From NCBI RefSeq assembly GCF_014649375.1, contig NZ_BMSX01000008.1:1-64000 (forward strand): DNA of 64,000 bases, read 5' to 3'. The translations under genes were made by a program, and so were the position numbers. Shown one piece after another: positions 24,617-33,273 of the stretch. Origin of the DNA: Streptomyces aurantiogriseus (GTDB lineage: Bacteria > Actinomycetota > Actinomycetes > Streptomycetales > Streptomycetaceae). The notes beneath the pieces were generated by a model. It saw nothing but the letters and a program-made list of their open reading frames with translations, had not been told where the DNA came from and made no database searches. The first letter of the stretch is position 1. Every line of letters starts with the position of its first letter.

Positions 24617-25144
24617 GTGAGACGAGTGCGCCCTGGGGTGGCAGCGGCCCGTGGGAGTACCGGCGGGACCGGCGAGGCGTCCTCGGCCGGCAAGGCCTCC
24701 TCACGCGCGGCCGGCGAGGAGCGCGCCCTGACCAGCGTGGCGGCCGGCGACCAGTACCGGGGACCCGAGAGCGACGGAACGGAGCAGACGCGGCCCGAGG
24801 ACCTGCCCCGTCTGTGGCACGTCACCCTGAGCGTCTCGGGCGAGGACGCCGATCTGAAGGAGCTGCGGCGCGCCCTCGAACAGCTCGCCCACGACCACCC
24901 CTTCCTCCTGACCAGCCGCTACGCCGTCGACCACGCGGAGATCCGCTACTGGGAGGAGGCCCGCGACCTGCACGACGCGGCCGCCGTCGCCCTGCGCCTG
25001 TGGGGCGAGCACCGCCAGACGGCCGGGCTGCCGCCCTGGGAGATCGTCGGTCTGGAGGTCATCGACCGCCAGACCTACCACCAGCGCATCGCCGAGGGCC
25101 ACGGCCCGCGGCCCGCGACCCCTGTCGGAGTTCACCCCTTTTGA
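24617..25144 (+). CDS. Conserved hypothetical protein between proB and proA
   Basis: GTG 24617 follows an exact AAAGGAGG ribosome site. 175 residues. The first ~60 are low-complexity (Gly/Ala/Ser/Glu) and probably unstructured. From ~65 there is a compact domain: LPRLWHVTLSVSGEDADLKE, FLLTSRYAVDHAEIRYWEEA, then AAVALRLWGEHR and LPPWEIVGLEVIDRQTY. I recognise no family. No export signal. Its position between proB and proA suggests co-expression but not a role. Confidence 0.75.
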   Translation: MRRVRPGVAAARGSTGGTGEASSAGKASSRAAGEERALTSVAAGDQYRGPESDGTEQTRPEDLPRLWHVTLSVSGEDADLKELRRALEQLAHDHPFLLTSRYAVDHAEIRYWEEARDLHDAAAVALRLWGEHRQTAGLPPWEIVGLEVIDRQTYHQRIAEGHGPRPATPVGVHPF

Positions 25145-25227
25145 CCGGCCCGGCGCAGCGCCCCGGATGCGTCTCGGCACGCGTCTCGGGGTGTGGAACG
25201 AGCGGTGGACGGGCCGGTCCGGCGCAC

Positions 25228-25239
25228 TACCCTTCCCGT
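25228..25239 (+). promoter_or_regulatory. Leaderless-type -10 of proA
   Basis: TACCCT (25228-25233), then 6 nt, then ATG 25240. There is no Shine-Dalgarno sequence, so transcription probably starts at the A of the start codon. Confidence 0.5.
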
Positions 25240-26526
25240 ATGACCACGCTCTCGCCGTACGACGCCCTCTCCCCGGTCACCCAGGCCGCCTACCGTGCCA
25301 AGGCGGCCGCCGCCGACCTCGCGCCGCTGCCCCGGGCCGCCAAGGACGACGCGCTGCTCGCCATCGCGGACGCGCTGGAGGTCCGTACGAGTGAGATCGT
25401 CGAGGCCAACGCCAAGGACATCGCCAAGGCTCGTGAGGCCGGTACCAGCGAGGCGATCGTCGACCGGCTGACCCTGACCCCGGAGCGGGTGCGGGCCATC
25501 GCCTCCGACGTACGGGACGTCGTCGCGCTGCCCGACCCCGTCGGCGAGGTCGTGCGCGGCTCGACCCTGCCCAACGGCATCGATCTGCGCCAGGTCCGCG
25601 TCCCGCTCGGCGTGGTCGGCATCATCTACGAGGCCCGCCCGAACGTGACGGTGGACGCGGCGGCGTTGTGCCTGAAGTCCGGCAACGCGGTGCTGCTGCG
25701 CGGCTCGGCCTCCGCCTACGAGTCGAACACCGCACTCGTCCGGGTGATCCGCGACGCCGTCGGCGGCGCCGGGCTGCCCGCCGACGCCGTGCAGCTCGTG
25801 CCGGGGGAGAGCCGGGAGAGCGTGCGCGAGCTGATGCGCGCCCGTGGCCTCGTCGACGTCCTGATCCCGCGCGGCGGCGCCTCTCTCATCCAGACGATCG
25901 TCGCCGAGTCCACCGTCCCGGTGATCGAGACCGGCACCGGCAACTGCCACGTCTACGTCGACGCCCACGCGGACCTCGACACGGCGATCGAGATCCTGAT
26001 CAACTCCAAGGCCCAGCGGGTCAGCGTCTGCAACGCCGCCGAGACCCTCCTGGTCCACCAGGACATCGCCCCCGAGTTCCTGCCCCGCGCCCTCGACGCG
26101 CTCGCGGACGCCGGGGTCACCGTCCACGCCGACGAGCGGGTGCTGGCGTACGCCAAGGACTCCAAGGCGACCGTCGTCGAGGCCACGCCCGAGGACTGGG
26201 AGACCGAGTACCTCTCCTACGACATCGCCGCCGCCGTCGTGGACTCGCTGGACAAGGCCGTCGAGCACATCCGACTGTGGACCTCCGGCCACACCGAGGC
26301 CATCGTCACCACCTCCCAGCAGGCCGCCCGCCGCTTCACCCAGCTGGTCGACTCCACCACGGTCGCCGTCAACGCCTCCACCCGCTTCACGGACGGCGGC
26401 CAGTTCGGCTTCGGCGCGGAGATCGGCATCTCCACCCAGAAGCTGCACGCCCGCGGCCCCATGGGCCTGCCGGAACTGACCAGCACGAAGTACATCGTCA
26501 CGGGCGACGGGCACGTACGGCGCTGA
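25240..26526 (+). CDS. proA: Glutamate-5-semialdehyde dehydrogenase (gamma-glutamyl phosphate reductase)
   Basis: 428 residues of the aldehyde-dehydrogenase superfamily: YEARPNVTVDAAALCLKSGN, LIPRGGASLI, VIETGTGNCHVYVD and the catalytic Cys in RVSVCNAAETLL (~264). The C terminus is QFGFGAEIGISTQKLHARGP. It reduces glutamyl-5-phosphate with NADPH in the second step of proline synthesis. The start lacks a ribosome site and is likely leaderless. Confidence 0.96.
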   Translation: MTTLSPYDALSPVTQAAYRAKAAAADLAPLPRAAKDDALLAIADALEVRTSEIVEANAKDIAKAREAGTSEAIVDRLTLTPERVRAIASDVRDVVALPDPVGEVVRGSTLPNGIDLRQVRVPLGVVGIIYEARPNVTVDAAALCLKSGNAVLLRGSASAYESNTALVRVIRDAVGGAGLPADAVQLVPGESRESVRELMRARGLVDVLIPRGGASLIQTIVAESTVPVIETGTGNCHVYVDAHADLDTAIEILINSKAQRVSVCNAAETLLVHQDIAPEFLPRALDALADAGVTVHADERVLAYAKDSKATVVEATPEDWETEYLSYDIAAAVVDSLDKAVEHIRLWTSGHTEAIVTTSQQAARRFTQLVDSTTVAVNASTRFTDGGQFGFGAEIGISTQKLHARGPMGLPELTSTKYIVTGDGHVRR

Positions 26527-26546
26527 CGGAGGCCGCCGGGGCCGTG

Positions 26547-26573
26547 CGGCGCCCCTGTGCGGGCGGGGCGCCG
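26547..26573 (+). terminator. Hairpin after proA
   Basis: CGGCGCCCC (26547-26555) / GGGGCGCCG (26565-26573), 9-bp perfect stem, 9-nt loop. Confidence 0.6.
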
Positions 26574-26636
26574 TGAGAGGCGTCTCATCAGGCGGATGAA
26601 TTTCCATACCGTCTGCCCAAATTGACCCCCCAGGTC

Positions 26637-26648
26637 TACTCTGGATCC
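26637..26648 (+). promoter_or_regulatory. Leaderless-type -10 of the 26649 gene
   Basis: TACTCT (26637-26642), then 6 nt to GTG 26649. The same TACTCT-N6-start arrangement recurs at the related gene 27368. Confidence 0.5.
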
Positions 26649-27233
26649 GTGCCGGAGGACGTGGGGGGCACGCCGTTCCCTGACGGCTGGGAGCCCGACG
26701 ACGACCACGACCGCGGGGTGTCGGACGAAGAGTTCGCCTCCGTGGTCTTCGACGAGGCCTTCGTACAGGCGGCTCCGGTGCACGAGCCGACCGCCGTCGA
26801 ACGCCTCCTGGCCGCCGCGCAGGCGAGAGCCGAGGCCTCCGAGGCCGAAGCACGCCGCGCCCGCGCCCGCGGCGACCACTACGACGATCCGTACAGTCCC
26901 GACGGCCCCGGCGATTTCGGCCATGATCCGGACTACGACGAGCTGGACGACGCCGACGACCCCGACGCCTGGGACCGCCGCTACGCCACCTTCGGGACGT
27001 ACGGCAAGCAGGTCCGCTGGCACCGTCCCGTCGCCTGGCTGCTCGCCCTCGTGATGGGCGTCGGCATGGTCGCGCTGGCCTTCGCCGCGGTCTACCGGGG
27101 CGCCTCCTCCAGCAGCCGGGAGCAGGTGCCTTCCCCTGCCTCGACCGGGCTGGAACAGGGGGCCGTACCGGTTCCTTCCGCCTCCACCGACTCCTCCCGG
27201 CCACCCGTCTCGGCGGTCCCGCGCACACCCTGA
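26649..27233 (+). CDS. Single-pass membrane protein of unknown function, paralogue of the next gene's N terminus
   Basis: 194 residues. Residues ~1-115 are acidic and probably disordered (many Asp/Glu/Tyr), starting with a short motif EFASVVFDEAFVQAAPVHEP. One membrane helix near 126-150 (VAWLLALVMGVGMVALAFAA) is followed by a ~45-residue Ser/Pro-rich outside tail. The gene 135 nt downstream carries the same motif. No family recognised. The topology (cytosolic N terminus, short extracellular tail) is predicted from charge. Confidence 0.75.
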   Translation: MPEDVGGTPFPDGWEPDDDHDRGVSDEEFASVVFDEAFVQAAPVHEPTAVERLLAAAQARAEASEAEARRARARGDHYDDPYSPDGPGDFGHDPDYDELDDADDPDAWDRRYATFGTYGKQVRWHRPVAWLLALVMGVGMVALAFAAVYRGASSSSREQVPSPASTGLEQGAVPVPSASTDSSRPPVSAVPRTP

Positions 27234-27355
27234 TCATCCGCGTCAGGGGTGGTCGGGGAGCGGGCTCCGAAGCGGCCGGAAACGGGCCGTCCGGTCGATG
27301 AGAAGCTGTCAGAACTTGTCGTGTAGCAGGGCGTTTACCCGAGCTCCGCGCGACC

Positions 27356-27367
27356 TACTCTGAAAGT
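27356..27367 (+). promoter_or_regulatory. Leaderless-type promoter of the 27368 gene
   Basis: TTTACC (27334-27339), 16-nt spacer, TACTCT (27356-27361), 6 nt, ATG 27368. The identical -10 and spacing occur before 26649, so the two genes are probably co-regulated. Confidence 0.5.
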
Positions 27368-28438
27368 ATGGGCGGGCCCGGAGACCCACCGGAGGGGACA
27401 CCCGAGGGAGCTCCCGGTGGAGGAGAGGACGAGTACCGATCCGTCGTCTTCGACGAATCGTTCGTTCGTGCTGCCCGCCTCCAGGAGTACTCCGCCGAGG
27501 AGCGCATCGCCGACCACGCCCCCGCCGTCCGCCGCCGCCCGCCCCTGCGCAGGGGCCTTTCCCGGCAGGCGCTCGTCCTGGTCGTCCTGATCGCCCTGGC
27601 CTTCGGCACCGCGATCTACATGGGTGTCCGCCACCCGTACCAGAACCCGTCCGCCCGTCGGCCCGCGGAACCCCTGCGGATGACCGTCATCCCGCTCGCC
27701 CCACAGGGCGCCGTGCCCGGCGCCGCCGACCCCGAGTACCTGTACGCGCACAGCCCGGCCGCGCAGTTCCGCATCGGCGCCGAGGGCGTCCCGCTGCCGG
27801 CCTCCCGTCGCACGGCGCACTTCTCCGACAGCCAGGTCGTCACCGCCCTGACCACCGCCAAGGACTACATCGTGCGCTCCTCCCTCTACCCGGAGGTGCT
27901 CACCGGGCAGCAGGTGCGGCCCGTGCGGGTGCTGATCGGCCCCGACCAGCTCGACCAGTTCGACGAGAGCTTCACTCACCCGGCCCCGGACGGGCGGCAC
28001 GCGCCGACCGGATGGCTGGTCCGCTTCGACCCCGCCCGGGCCGAGCTGGCCGACCGCAAGATCCGCGTCCAGGGCACGCTCCAGGCCGCCGAGGCCGACT
28101 CCGCCACCCTCGAGGTCACCGCCGATCACACCTTCGTGTACGCCCTGCGACCGGCCGGCGCCGACGCGAAGACGCCGGCCTCGCTGTTCACCGTCCGCCG
28201 TGAGCTGCAGTTCCGCTTCGACCGCGACGACCTGCGGCTGCGCCAGACGCAGCTGATCGTCTCCTATGTCCAGGCCGGCCCGCTGTCCTGTGGCGAGGAC
28301 TCCACGAACCATCTGCGCCCCCTGCTCGCCGGCCAGACCGCCAAGGAGGGTGGCCCGGCCGGCACGGACCCGTACGCGACGGGTGGGGCGACCGCGCTGT
28401 GCGGATCGCTGGCGGGGAGCGCGCAGCCGAAGGTGTGA
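27368..28438 (+). CDS. Membrane-anchored protein of unknown function with extracytoplasmic domain
   Basis: 356 residues. The N terminus has the motif EYRSVVFDESFVRAARLQEY also seen in the preceding gene, then a basic stretch and a membrane helix (~72-92, ALVLVVLIALAFGTAIYMG). The outside domain (~260 residues) contains HFSDSQVVTALTTAKDYIVR, VLIGPDQLDQFDESF, GWLVRFDPARAELAD and two Cys that could pair (LSCGEDSTNHL and TALCGS). It is conserved in streptomycetes as far as I recall; no function known to me. Confidence 0.75.
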   Translation: MGGPGDPPEGTPEGAPGGGEDEYRSVVFDESFVRAARLQEYSAEERIADHAPAVRRRPPLRRGLSRQALVLVVLIALAFGTAIYMGVRHPYQNPSARRPAEPLRMTVIPLAPQGAVPGAADPEYLYAHSPAAQFRIGAEGVPLPASRRTAHFSDSQVVTALTTAKDYIVRSSLYPEVLTGQQVRPVRVLIGPDQLDQFDESFTHPAPDGRHAPTGWLVRFDPARAELADRKIRVQGTLQAAEADSATLEVTADHTFVYALRPAGADAKTPASLFTVRRELQFRFDRDDLRLRQTQLIVSYVQAGPLSCGEDSTNHLRPLLAGQTAKEGGPAGTDPYATGGATALCGSLAGSAQPKV

Positions 28439-28452
28439 GCTGAGCCGAACGG

Positions 28453-28570
28453 CCAGTCGTCCGCACGGTCAGTTGTCCGTCCGCACGGTCAGTTGTCCGT
28501 CCGCACGGTCAGTCATCCGTCCGCACGGCCGGTCGTCCGTGCGGTCAGATGTCCGTGCGGTCAGTCGTCG
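28453..28570. repeat. Tandem repeat between converging genes
   Basis: About six units of CAGT(T/C)GTCCGTCCGCACGG, in 16- and 20-nt versions. The array reaches into the last codons of the minus-strand M48 peptidase gene. Confidence 0.8.
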
Positions 28571-29655
28571 TCGCGCGGGGGTGCGTCCGTCGGACGGTCC
28601 TGCGGCGGCGCGGAGCCGGTGAAGCCGTCGAAGCCGCGGCGGACCCGGCCGCCCAGATTGCCCGCCCCGCCCGCTATGTCGCTGACCAGCTTCATCAGCG
28701 GGTCCTTGGAGCTCTTGACGTGGTCGGCGTAGTGCGCCGCCGACTCGCGGAAGGAGTCGGTGACCGAGGTCTCCTTGTCCTCGGTGCGCCGCGGGTAGTG
28801 ACCGTCCATGATCCGCTGGTAGTCGCGGGACTCGGACCACTTCTTCAGCTCGGCCGCGCGCACGGTGGTGAAGGGGTGGGAGCGGGGCAGCACGTTGAGG
28901 ATCTTCAGGACGGAGTCGCGCAGGTCGCCGCCGGCCTCGTACTCCTCGGCCTGCTGGAGGAACGCGTCCACGTTCATCTCGTGCAGGTGGTTGCCGCCGG
29001 CGATCTTCATCAGGCCACGCATCGAGGCCTGGAGGTCCTGGCCCACGAGCAGCCCGGCGCGGTCGGCGGACAGCTCCGACTTGCGGAACCACTCGCGCAG
29101 GGCGGTCACGATCGCCATGATCGCGAGGTTGCCGAGGGGGATCCAGGCGACCCGGAGAGCGAGGTTGGTCAGGAACAGCAGAATCGTGCGGTACACGGCG
29201 TGGCCGGACAGCGCGTGGCCCACCTCGTGCCCGATGACCGCCCGCATCTCCTCCTCGTCGAGCAGCTCGACGAGGCCCGTGGTGACGACGATGATCGGCT
29301 CGTCCAGGCCGATGCACATCGCGTTGGGCTGCGGGTCCTGGTTGACGTACATCGGCGGGACCTTCTCCAGGTCCAGGATGTAACAGGCGTCGCGCAGCAT
29401 GTCGTTCAGATGCGCGAACTGCTGATCCGAGACGCGCACCGAGTCGGACAGGAACAGCAGCCTCAGGCTCCGCTCGGGCAACAGCCCGCTCAGCGCCTTG
29501 AAGACGGTGTCGAAGCCGCTCAGCTTGCGCAGAGCGACAAGTGCGGAACGGTCCGCCGGGTGCTCGTACGCACGCGAGGAGATCGCCGGGAAGCGCCTGC
29601 GCTGCCTGCTCGGCACGTTCTCGTGACCGGTCTGCTCGTGGCCGTCGTCGGACAT
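28561..29655 (-). CDS. M48-family zinc metallopeptidase (HtpX-like)
   Basis: ATG 29655, with GGGGGAAG just upstream, is preferred over 29667. 364 residues. The metal site is HEVGH in VIGHEVGHALSGH (~144), with the third ligand in ELSADRAG. Helices flank the motif (ILLFLTNLALRVAWIPLGNL), hydrophobic enough for membrane contact. PMYVNQDPQPNAMCIGLDEP precedes the catalytic helix. HtpX-type proteases clear misfolded membrane proteins. The C-terminal ~60 residues are low-complexity with many Arg/Asp/Pro. Confidence 0.88.
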   Translation of the reverse strand: MSDDGHEQTGHENVPSRQRRRFPAISSRAYEHPADRSALVALRKLSGFDTVFKALSGLLPERSLRLLFLSDSVRVSDQQFAHLNDMLRDACYILDLEKVPPMYVNQDPQPNAMCIGLDEPIIVVTTGLVELLDEEEMRAVIGHEVGHALSGHAVYRTILLFLTNLALRVAWIPLGNLAIMAIVTALREWFRKSELSADRAGLLVGQDLQASMRGLMKIAGGNHLHEMNVDAFLQQAEEYEAGGDLRDSVLKILNVLPRSHPFTTVRAAELKKWSESRDYQRIMDGHYPRRTEDKETSVTDSFRESAAHYADHVKSSKDPLMKLVSDIAGGAGNLGGRVRRGFDGFTGSAPPQDRPTDAPPRDDD

Positions 29656-29797
29656 GTCTTCCCCCATGTGCGTGTGTGTGGCCCTCGTATGTCTGGTCCC
29701 TTTGCGGACCTTTGTGCAGCCCTTTGCGCCCCCGAAGCGGGGCCCAGCCTAGGCGGAGTTACGGTGGACGGGCACCACACCGAAGGAGTCCCGCGCC

Positions 29798-29959
29798 ATG
29801 GAGCACAACCCCGCGGCAGCCTGGTTCACCCAGGCCGCCGGCGCCGCCCAGCAGCAAGGGGCGGGGAACCTGCTCCGGATCGTCCTGATCGTGATGATCC
29901 TGGGCTGCGTACTGACCGCCTGGTTCCTGCTGCGGGGCTACAAGCGGAAGGACGACTGA
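29798..29959 (+). CDS. Small membrane protein (53 residues)
   Basis: ATG 29798 follows GAAGGAG. The sequence is MEHNPAAAWFTQAAGAAQQQ, a short linker, then one membrane helix (LLRIVLIVMILGCVLTAWFLL) and a basic end (RGYKRKDD). Good ribosome site and typical codon use support a real gene. Function unknown; the basic tail predicts an inside C terminus. Confidence 0.65.
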   Translation: MEHNPAAAWFTQAAGAAQQQGAGNLLRIVLIVMILGCVLTAWFLLRGYKRKDD

Positions 29960-30108
29960 GGGCGCGGGAAGGTTCCCGGGGCGGATGGGGACCGTCGTGA
30001 GGCCGCACCGGTCTGCCCAACGGTGGAGTCGGCGTGATGGGCGGCGAGGCGCCCGCTTACGATGGGCCGACATCTTTATCCCGCCCACACCGGATAGGTC
30101 CTGCCGAG

Positions 30109-30273
30109 ATGAGCTTCCACAGCGCCGCTGCCCAGTTGGTCACCCTCGCCGCCGAGGGCGAGGAGCACGGTGGCAACCACGAGAGCCTGAGCCCCCTGGT
30201 GACCGGTGGTGGCGCGTTCCTGATCCTGATGCTCCTGCTGTGGATCACGACCCGTTTCAACCGCGACCGCTGA
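30109..30273 (+). CDS. Small membrane protein (54 residues)
   Basis: ATG 30109: SFHSAAAQLVTLAAEGEEHG, then a membrane helix (GGGAFLILMLLLWITTRF) and NRDR. Similar size and layout to the protein at 29798 but not clearly related. It lies 80 nt before nadD and may share its transcript. Function unknown. Confidence 0.6.
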   Translation: MSFHSAAAQLVTLAAEGEEHGGNHESLSPLVTGGGAFLILMLLLWITTRFNRDR

Positions 30274-30338
30274 GGCACGCCATGTTCATACCGGGGCACT
30301 CCAGGCATCGGCCGGCCGGTGCCCTCAGGCCGGGCCGG

Positions 30339-30352
30339 TAGGGTCTGCACGC
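30339..30352 (+). promoter_or_regulatory. Leaderless-type -10 of nadD
   Basis: TAGGGT (30339-30344), 8 nt, ATG 30353. A second ATG at 30368 has GAGAGCAGG before it, so both starts are possible. Confidence 0.4.
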
Positions 30353-30979
30353 ATGGGAGAGCAGGACATGCCTACCGGCCCGTCGAACCCGGGCAAGCGC
30401 CGCCTCGGCGTCATGGGCGGAACGTTCGATCCGATCCACCACGGGCACCTCGTGGCGGCCAGTGAGGTCGCCGCGCAGTTCCACCTGGACGAGGTCGTGT
30501 TCGTCCCCACCGGTGAGCCGTGGCAGAAGAGCCACCGCCGGGTCTCTCCGGCCGAGGACCGCTACCTGATGACGGTCATCGCGACCGCCGAGAACCCGCA
30601 GTTCTCGGTCAGCCGCATCGACATCGACCGCGGCGGCCCCACCTACACCGTGGACACCCTGCGCGACCTGCGGGCCCTCAACCCCGACACCGACCTCTTC
30701 TTCATCACCGGCGCCGACGCCCTCGGCCAGATCCTCACCTGGCGGGACAGCGAGGAACTGTTCTCCCTCGCTCACTTCATCGGGGTCACCCGTCCGGGAC
30801 ATCACCTCAACGACCCCGGCCTCCCCGAGGGCGGCGTCTCCCTGGTCGAGGTCCCCGCCCTGGCCATCTCCTCCACAGACTGCCGCGCGAGAGTCGCCAA
30901 GGGCGACCCCATCTGGTATCTGGTGCCGGACGGAGTCGTGCGCTACATCGACAAGCGCGAGCTGTACCGCGGCGAGTGA
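30353..30979 (+). CDS. nadD: Nicotinate-nucleotide adenylyltransferase
   Basis: 208 residues. LGVMGGTFDPIHHGHLVAAS carries the nucleotidyltransferase HxGH motif (~30). VFVPTGEPWQK and the late ISSTDCRAR complete the family pattern. It makes nicotinate adenine dinucleotide from nicotinate mononucleotide and ATP in NAD synthesis. Upstream of an LCP-like gene and rsfS, the usual actinobacterial order. Confidence 0.95.
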   Translation: MGEQDMPTGPSNPGKRRLGVMGGTFDPIHHGHLVAASEVAAQFHLDEVVFVPTGEPWQKSHRRVSPAEDRYLMTVIATAENPQFSVSRIDIDRGGPTYTVDTLRDLRALNPDTDLFFITGADALGQILTWRDSEELFSLAHFIGVTRPGHHLNDPGLPEGGVSLVEVPALAISSTDCRARVAKGDPIWYLVPDGVVRYIDKRELYRGE

Positions 30980-30995
30980 GCCGAGAGGGGTACCG

Positions 30996-32729
30996 GTGAA
31001 CGACCGATACGACGCGGGCTACGGGGAGACCTCGTACGAACTCGTCGGTTACGACGAGTACGGGCAGCCGATGTACCGGCAGGTCCCGTCCCAGCAGATC
31101 CCGCAGCAGGCCTACGACCCGTACGGGCAGCAACAGGGCTACGGCTACGACCCCTATGCCCAGGGCGGGCAGCAGCAGACGCCCGCCTACGACCCGTACG
31201 ACACCGGTCAGCAAGCGCCCACCGCGGCCTACGACACCGGCCGGCAGGCCCCGGTCCACGACCCCTACGGCACCGGCACCTACGCCCAGCAGGAAGGCGC
31301 CGGTACCGCGGCCCCGTACGACCCCTACGGGCAGACCGCCACCAGCGGGCAGCAGCCCCGCGTCGCCGAACAGACCGCGTACATCCCGCAACAGGCCGGA
31401 CCGCCGGAGGCCGACGAGGAGACGGAAGCCCCTGCGCGGCCCCAACGCGACTACCATACCGAGCAGTTCGCGTTCGTCGAGGAGCCCGACGCGGACTCCG
31501 AGGACGTCATCGACTGGCTGAACTTCACCGAGAACCGCACCGAGCGCCGCGAGGAGGCCAAGCGCCGCGCCCGCAGCCGCCTCGTCGCCCTGGTCGTCGT
31601 CCTCGCCCTGACCGCGGTCGGCGGAGTGGGCTACCTCTGGTACGCCGGGAAGCTGCCCGGGCTGTCCTCGTCCGACGAGTCCAAGGCCGGCACCACGACG
31701 GCCAGTGCCGCCCAGAAGCGTGACGTGATCGTCGTCCACCTGCACGACACCGCGCAGGGCGGCACCTCCACCGTGCTGCTCGTCGACAACACCACCACCA
31801 AGCAGGGCACCACCGTCCTGCTGCCCAACTCCCTCGTCGTCACCACCGACGACGGCACCACGACCACCCTCGCCAAGTCCGTCGACGAGGACGGCTCCGA
31901 AGGCACCCGCCAGGCGCTGGACACCGTCCTCGGCACCGACATCGAGGGCACCTGGCGGCTGGACACCCCCTACCTGCAGAACCTCGTCGACCTCGTCGGC
32001 AACATCGAGGTCGACACCGACACCGCGGTCCCCGACCCGGACGCCAAGAAGAAGGGCCAGGCCCCCCTCGTCAACAAGGGCGAGGACCAGACCCTCAGCG
32101 GCAAGATGGCCGTCGCCTACGCCACCTACCGCGCCGAGGGCGAGGCCCAGAACGCCCAGCTGGAGCGGTTCGGCCAGGTCATGCAGGGCGTGCTGCGCAA
32201 GGTGTCCTCCGACGCCCAGGGCGCCACGGTCACCGTCCAGACCCTGGCCCAGATCCTCGACCCCTCGCTGACCGAGAAGGACCTCGGCGCCTTCCTCGCC
32301 AAGCTCGCCGACCTCGCCAAGGGCGGCGACTACAAGACCGCCCTGCTGCCCGTCCAGGCCGACGGCACGCTCAGCGCCGAGGCCGGCGCGAGCGTGGTCA
32401 AGGACGTCCTCGGCGGCACCGCGAAGAGCCCCGACAAGGACGCGGTCGTCAGCGTCTCCGTCCAGAACGCCAGCGGCACCAAGGCCAACACCGAGGACGC
32501 GCGCGTGGTGCTCCTCAACGGCGGTTTCACCTTCCTGGAGGCCGGCACGCCGTCCGGTACGCAGTCCACCTCCAAGGTGCTCTACGCGGACGCCGCCGAG
32601 AAGGAGAACGCCACCGAGGTCGCCAAGACCCTGGGCCTGCCCACCAGCGCCGTGAAGAAGGGCACGGTCACCGCCAACGCGGACGTGGCGGTCGTCCTGG
32701 GCCAGGACTACGAGCCCTCCACGTCCTAG
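30996..32729 (+). CDS. LytR-CpsA-Psr (LCP)-like membrane protein with LytR_C domain
   Basis: GTG 30996 with GAGAGGGG upstream; 577 residues. Residues ~1-145 are a Tyr/Gln/Pro-rich repeat tail (YDPYGQ-type units) in the cytosol. A single membrane helix (~193-211) follows. The LCP-like domain covers ~235-430 (TSTVLLVDNTTT, DTVLGTDIEGTWRLD, YLQNLVDLVGNIEV, MAVAYATYRAE), and the LytR_C domain ~480-577 (VSVSVQNASGTK ... VVLGQDY). LCP enzymes transfer wall polymers from undecaprenyl phosphate to peptidoglycan. Residues normally catalytic look altered here. From memory it corresponds to PdtA, linked to spore-wall polymer attachment in S. coelicolor. Confidence 0.78.
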   Translation: MNDRYDAGYGETSYELVGYDEYGQPMYRQVPSQQIPQQAYDPYGQQQGYGYDPYAQGGQQQTPAYDPYDTGQQAPTAAYDTGRQAPVHDPYGTGTYAQQEGAGTAAPYDPYGQTATSGQQPRVAEQTAYIPQQAGPPEADEETEAPARPQRDYHTEQFAFVEEPDADSEDVIDWLNFTENRTERREEAKRRARSRLVALVVVLALTAVGGVGYLWYAGKLPGLSSSDESKAGTTTASAAQKRDVIVVHLHDTAQGGTSTVLLVDNTTTKQGTTVLLPNSLVVTTDDGTTTTLAKSVDEDGSEGTRQALDTVLGTDIEGTWRLDTPYLQNLVDLVGNIEVDTDTAVPDPDAKKKGQAPLVNKGEDQTLSGKMAVAYATYRAEGEAQNAQLERFGQVMQGVLRKVSSDAQGATVTVQTLAQILDPSLTEKDLGAFLAKLADLAKGGDYKTALLPVQADGTLSAEAGASVVKDVLGGTAKSPDKDAVVSVSVQNASGTKANTEDARVVLLNGGFTFLEAGTPSGTQSTSKVLYADAAEKENATEVAKTLGLPTSAVKKGTVTANADVAVVLGQDYEPSTS

Positions 32730-32829
32730 ACACAGCCGCACCACCGGCGTGATCGCCCCATCACATGGGGTGCCGTCGGCGGTCCGTGAGACCCTTGAGG
32801 GCAAACGACCGCCGACGGAAAGCCATGTA

Positions 32830-33273
32830 GTGACCGCCACCGACCGCTCTCTCGAGCTCATCAACACCGCCGCCCAGGCGGCCGCCGACAAGCTCGCGCA
32901 CGACATCATCGCCTACGACGTCAGCGATGTGCTGTCGATCACGGACGCCTTCCTGCTGGCCTCCGCCCCCAGTGACCGCCAGGTCAAGTCGATCGTCGAC
33001 GAGATCGAGGAGCGCCTCCTCAAGGAGCTCGGCGCCAAGCCGGTACGCCGCGAGGGCGACCGCGAGGCCCGCTGGGTCCTGCTCGACTACGTCGACATCG
33101 TCGTGCACGTCCAGCACAGCGAGGAGCGCGTCTTCTACGCCCTCGAGCGGCTGTGGAAGGACTGCCCCGAGCTGGATCTGCCCGAGGACGCCAAGGCGAC
33201 CCGCGGCAAGGCCGAGGAGCACGCCAAGCTGCAGGCCGCCCAGGACGCGGCCGAGCCGGGCGGTGAGTGGTGA
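32830..33273 (+). CDS. rsfS: Ribosomal silencing factor RsfS
   Basis: GTG 32830, GGAAAG upstream; 147 residues. The family core is present: IAYDVSDVLSITDAFLLAS, DRQVKSIVDEIEE, GDREARWVLLDYVDIVVHV and EERVFYALERLWKD. RsfS binds uL14 on the 50S subunit and blocks subunit joining in poor conditions. Its stop overlaps the start of the next gene. Confidence 0.95.
   Translation: MTATDRSLELINTAAQAAADKLAHDIIAYDVSDVLSITDAFLLASAPSDRQVKSIVDEIEERLLKELGAKPVRREGDREARWVLLDYVDIVVHVQHSEERVFYALERLWKDCPELDLPEDAKATRGKAEEHAKLQAAQDAAEPGGEW

Noticed and set aside
28453..28570. CRISPR array between 27368 gene and M48 gene
   Set aside because: Tandem 16/20-nt units without spacers.
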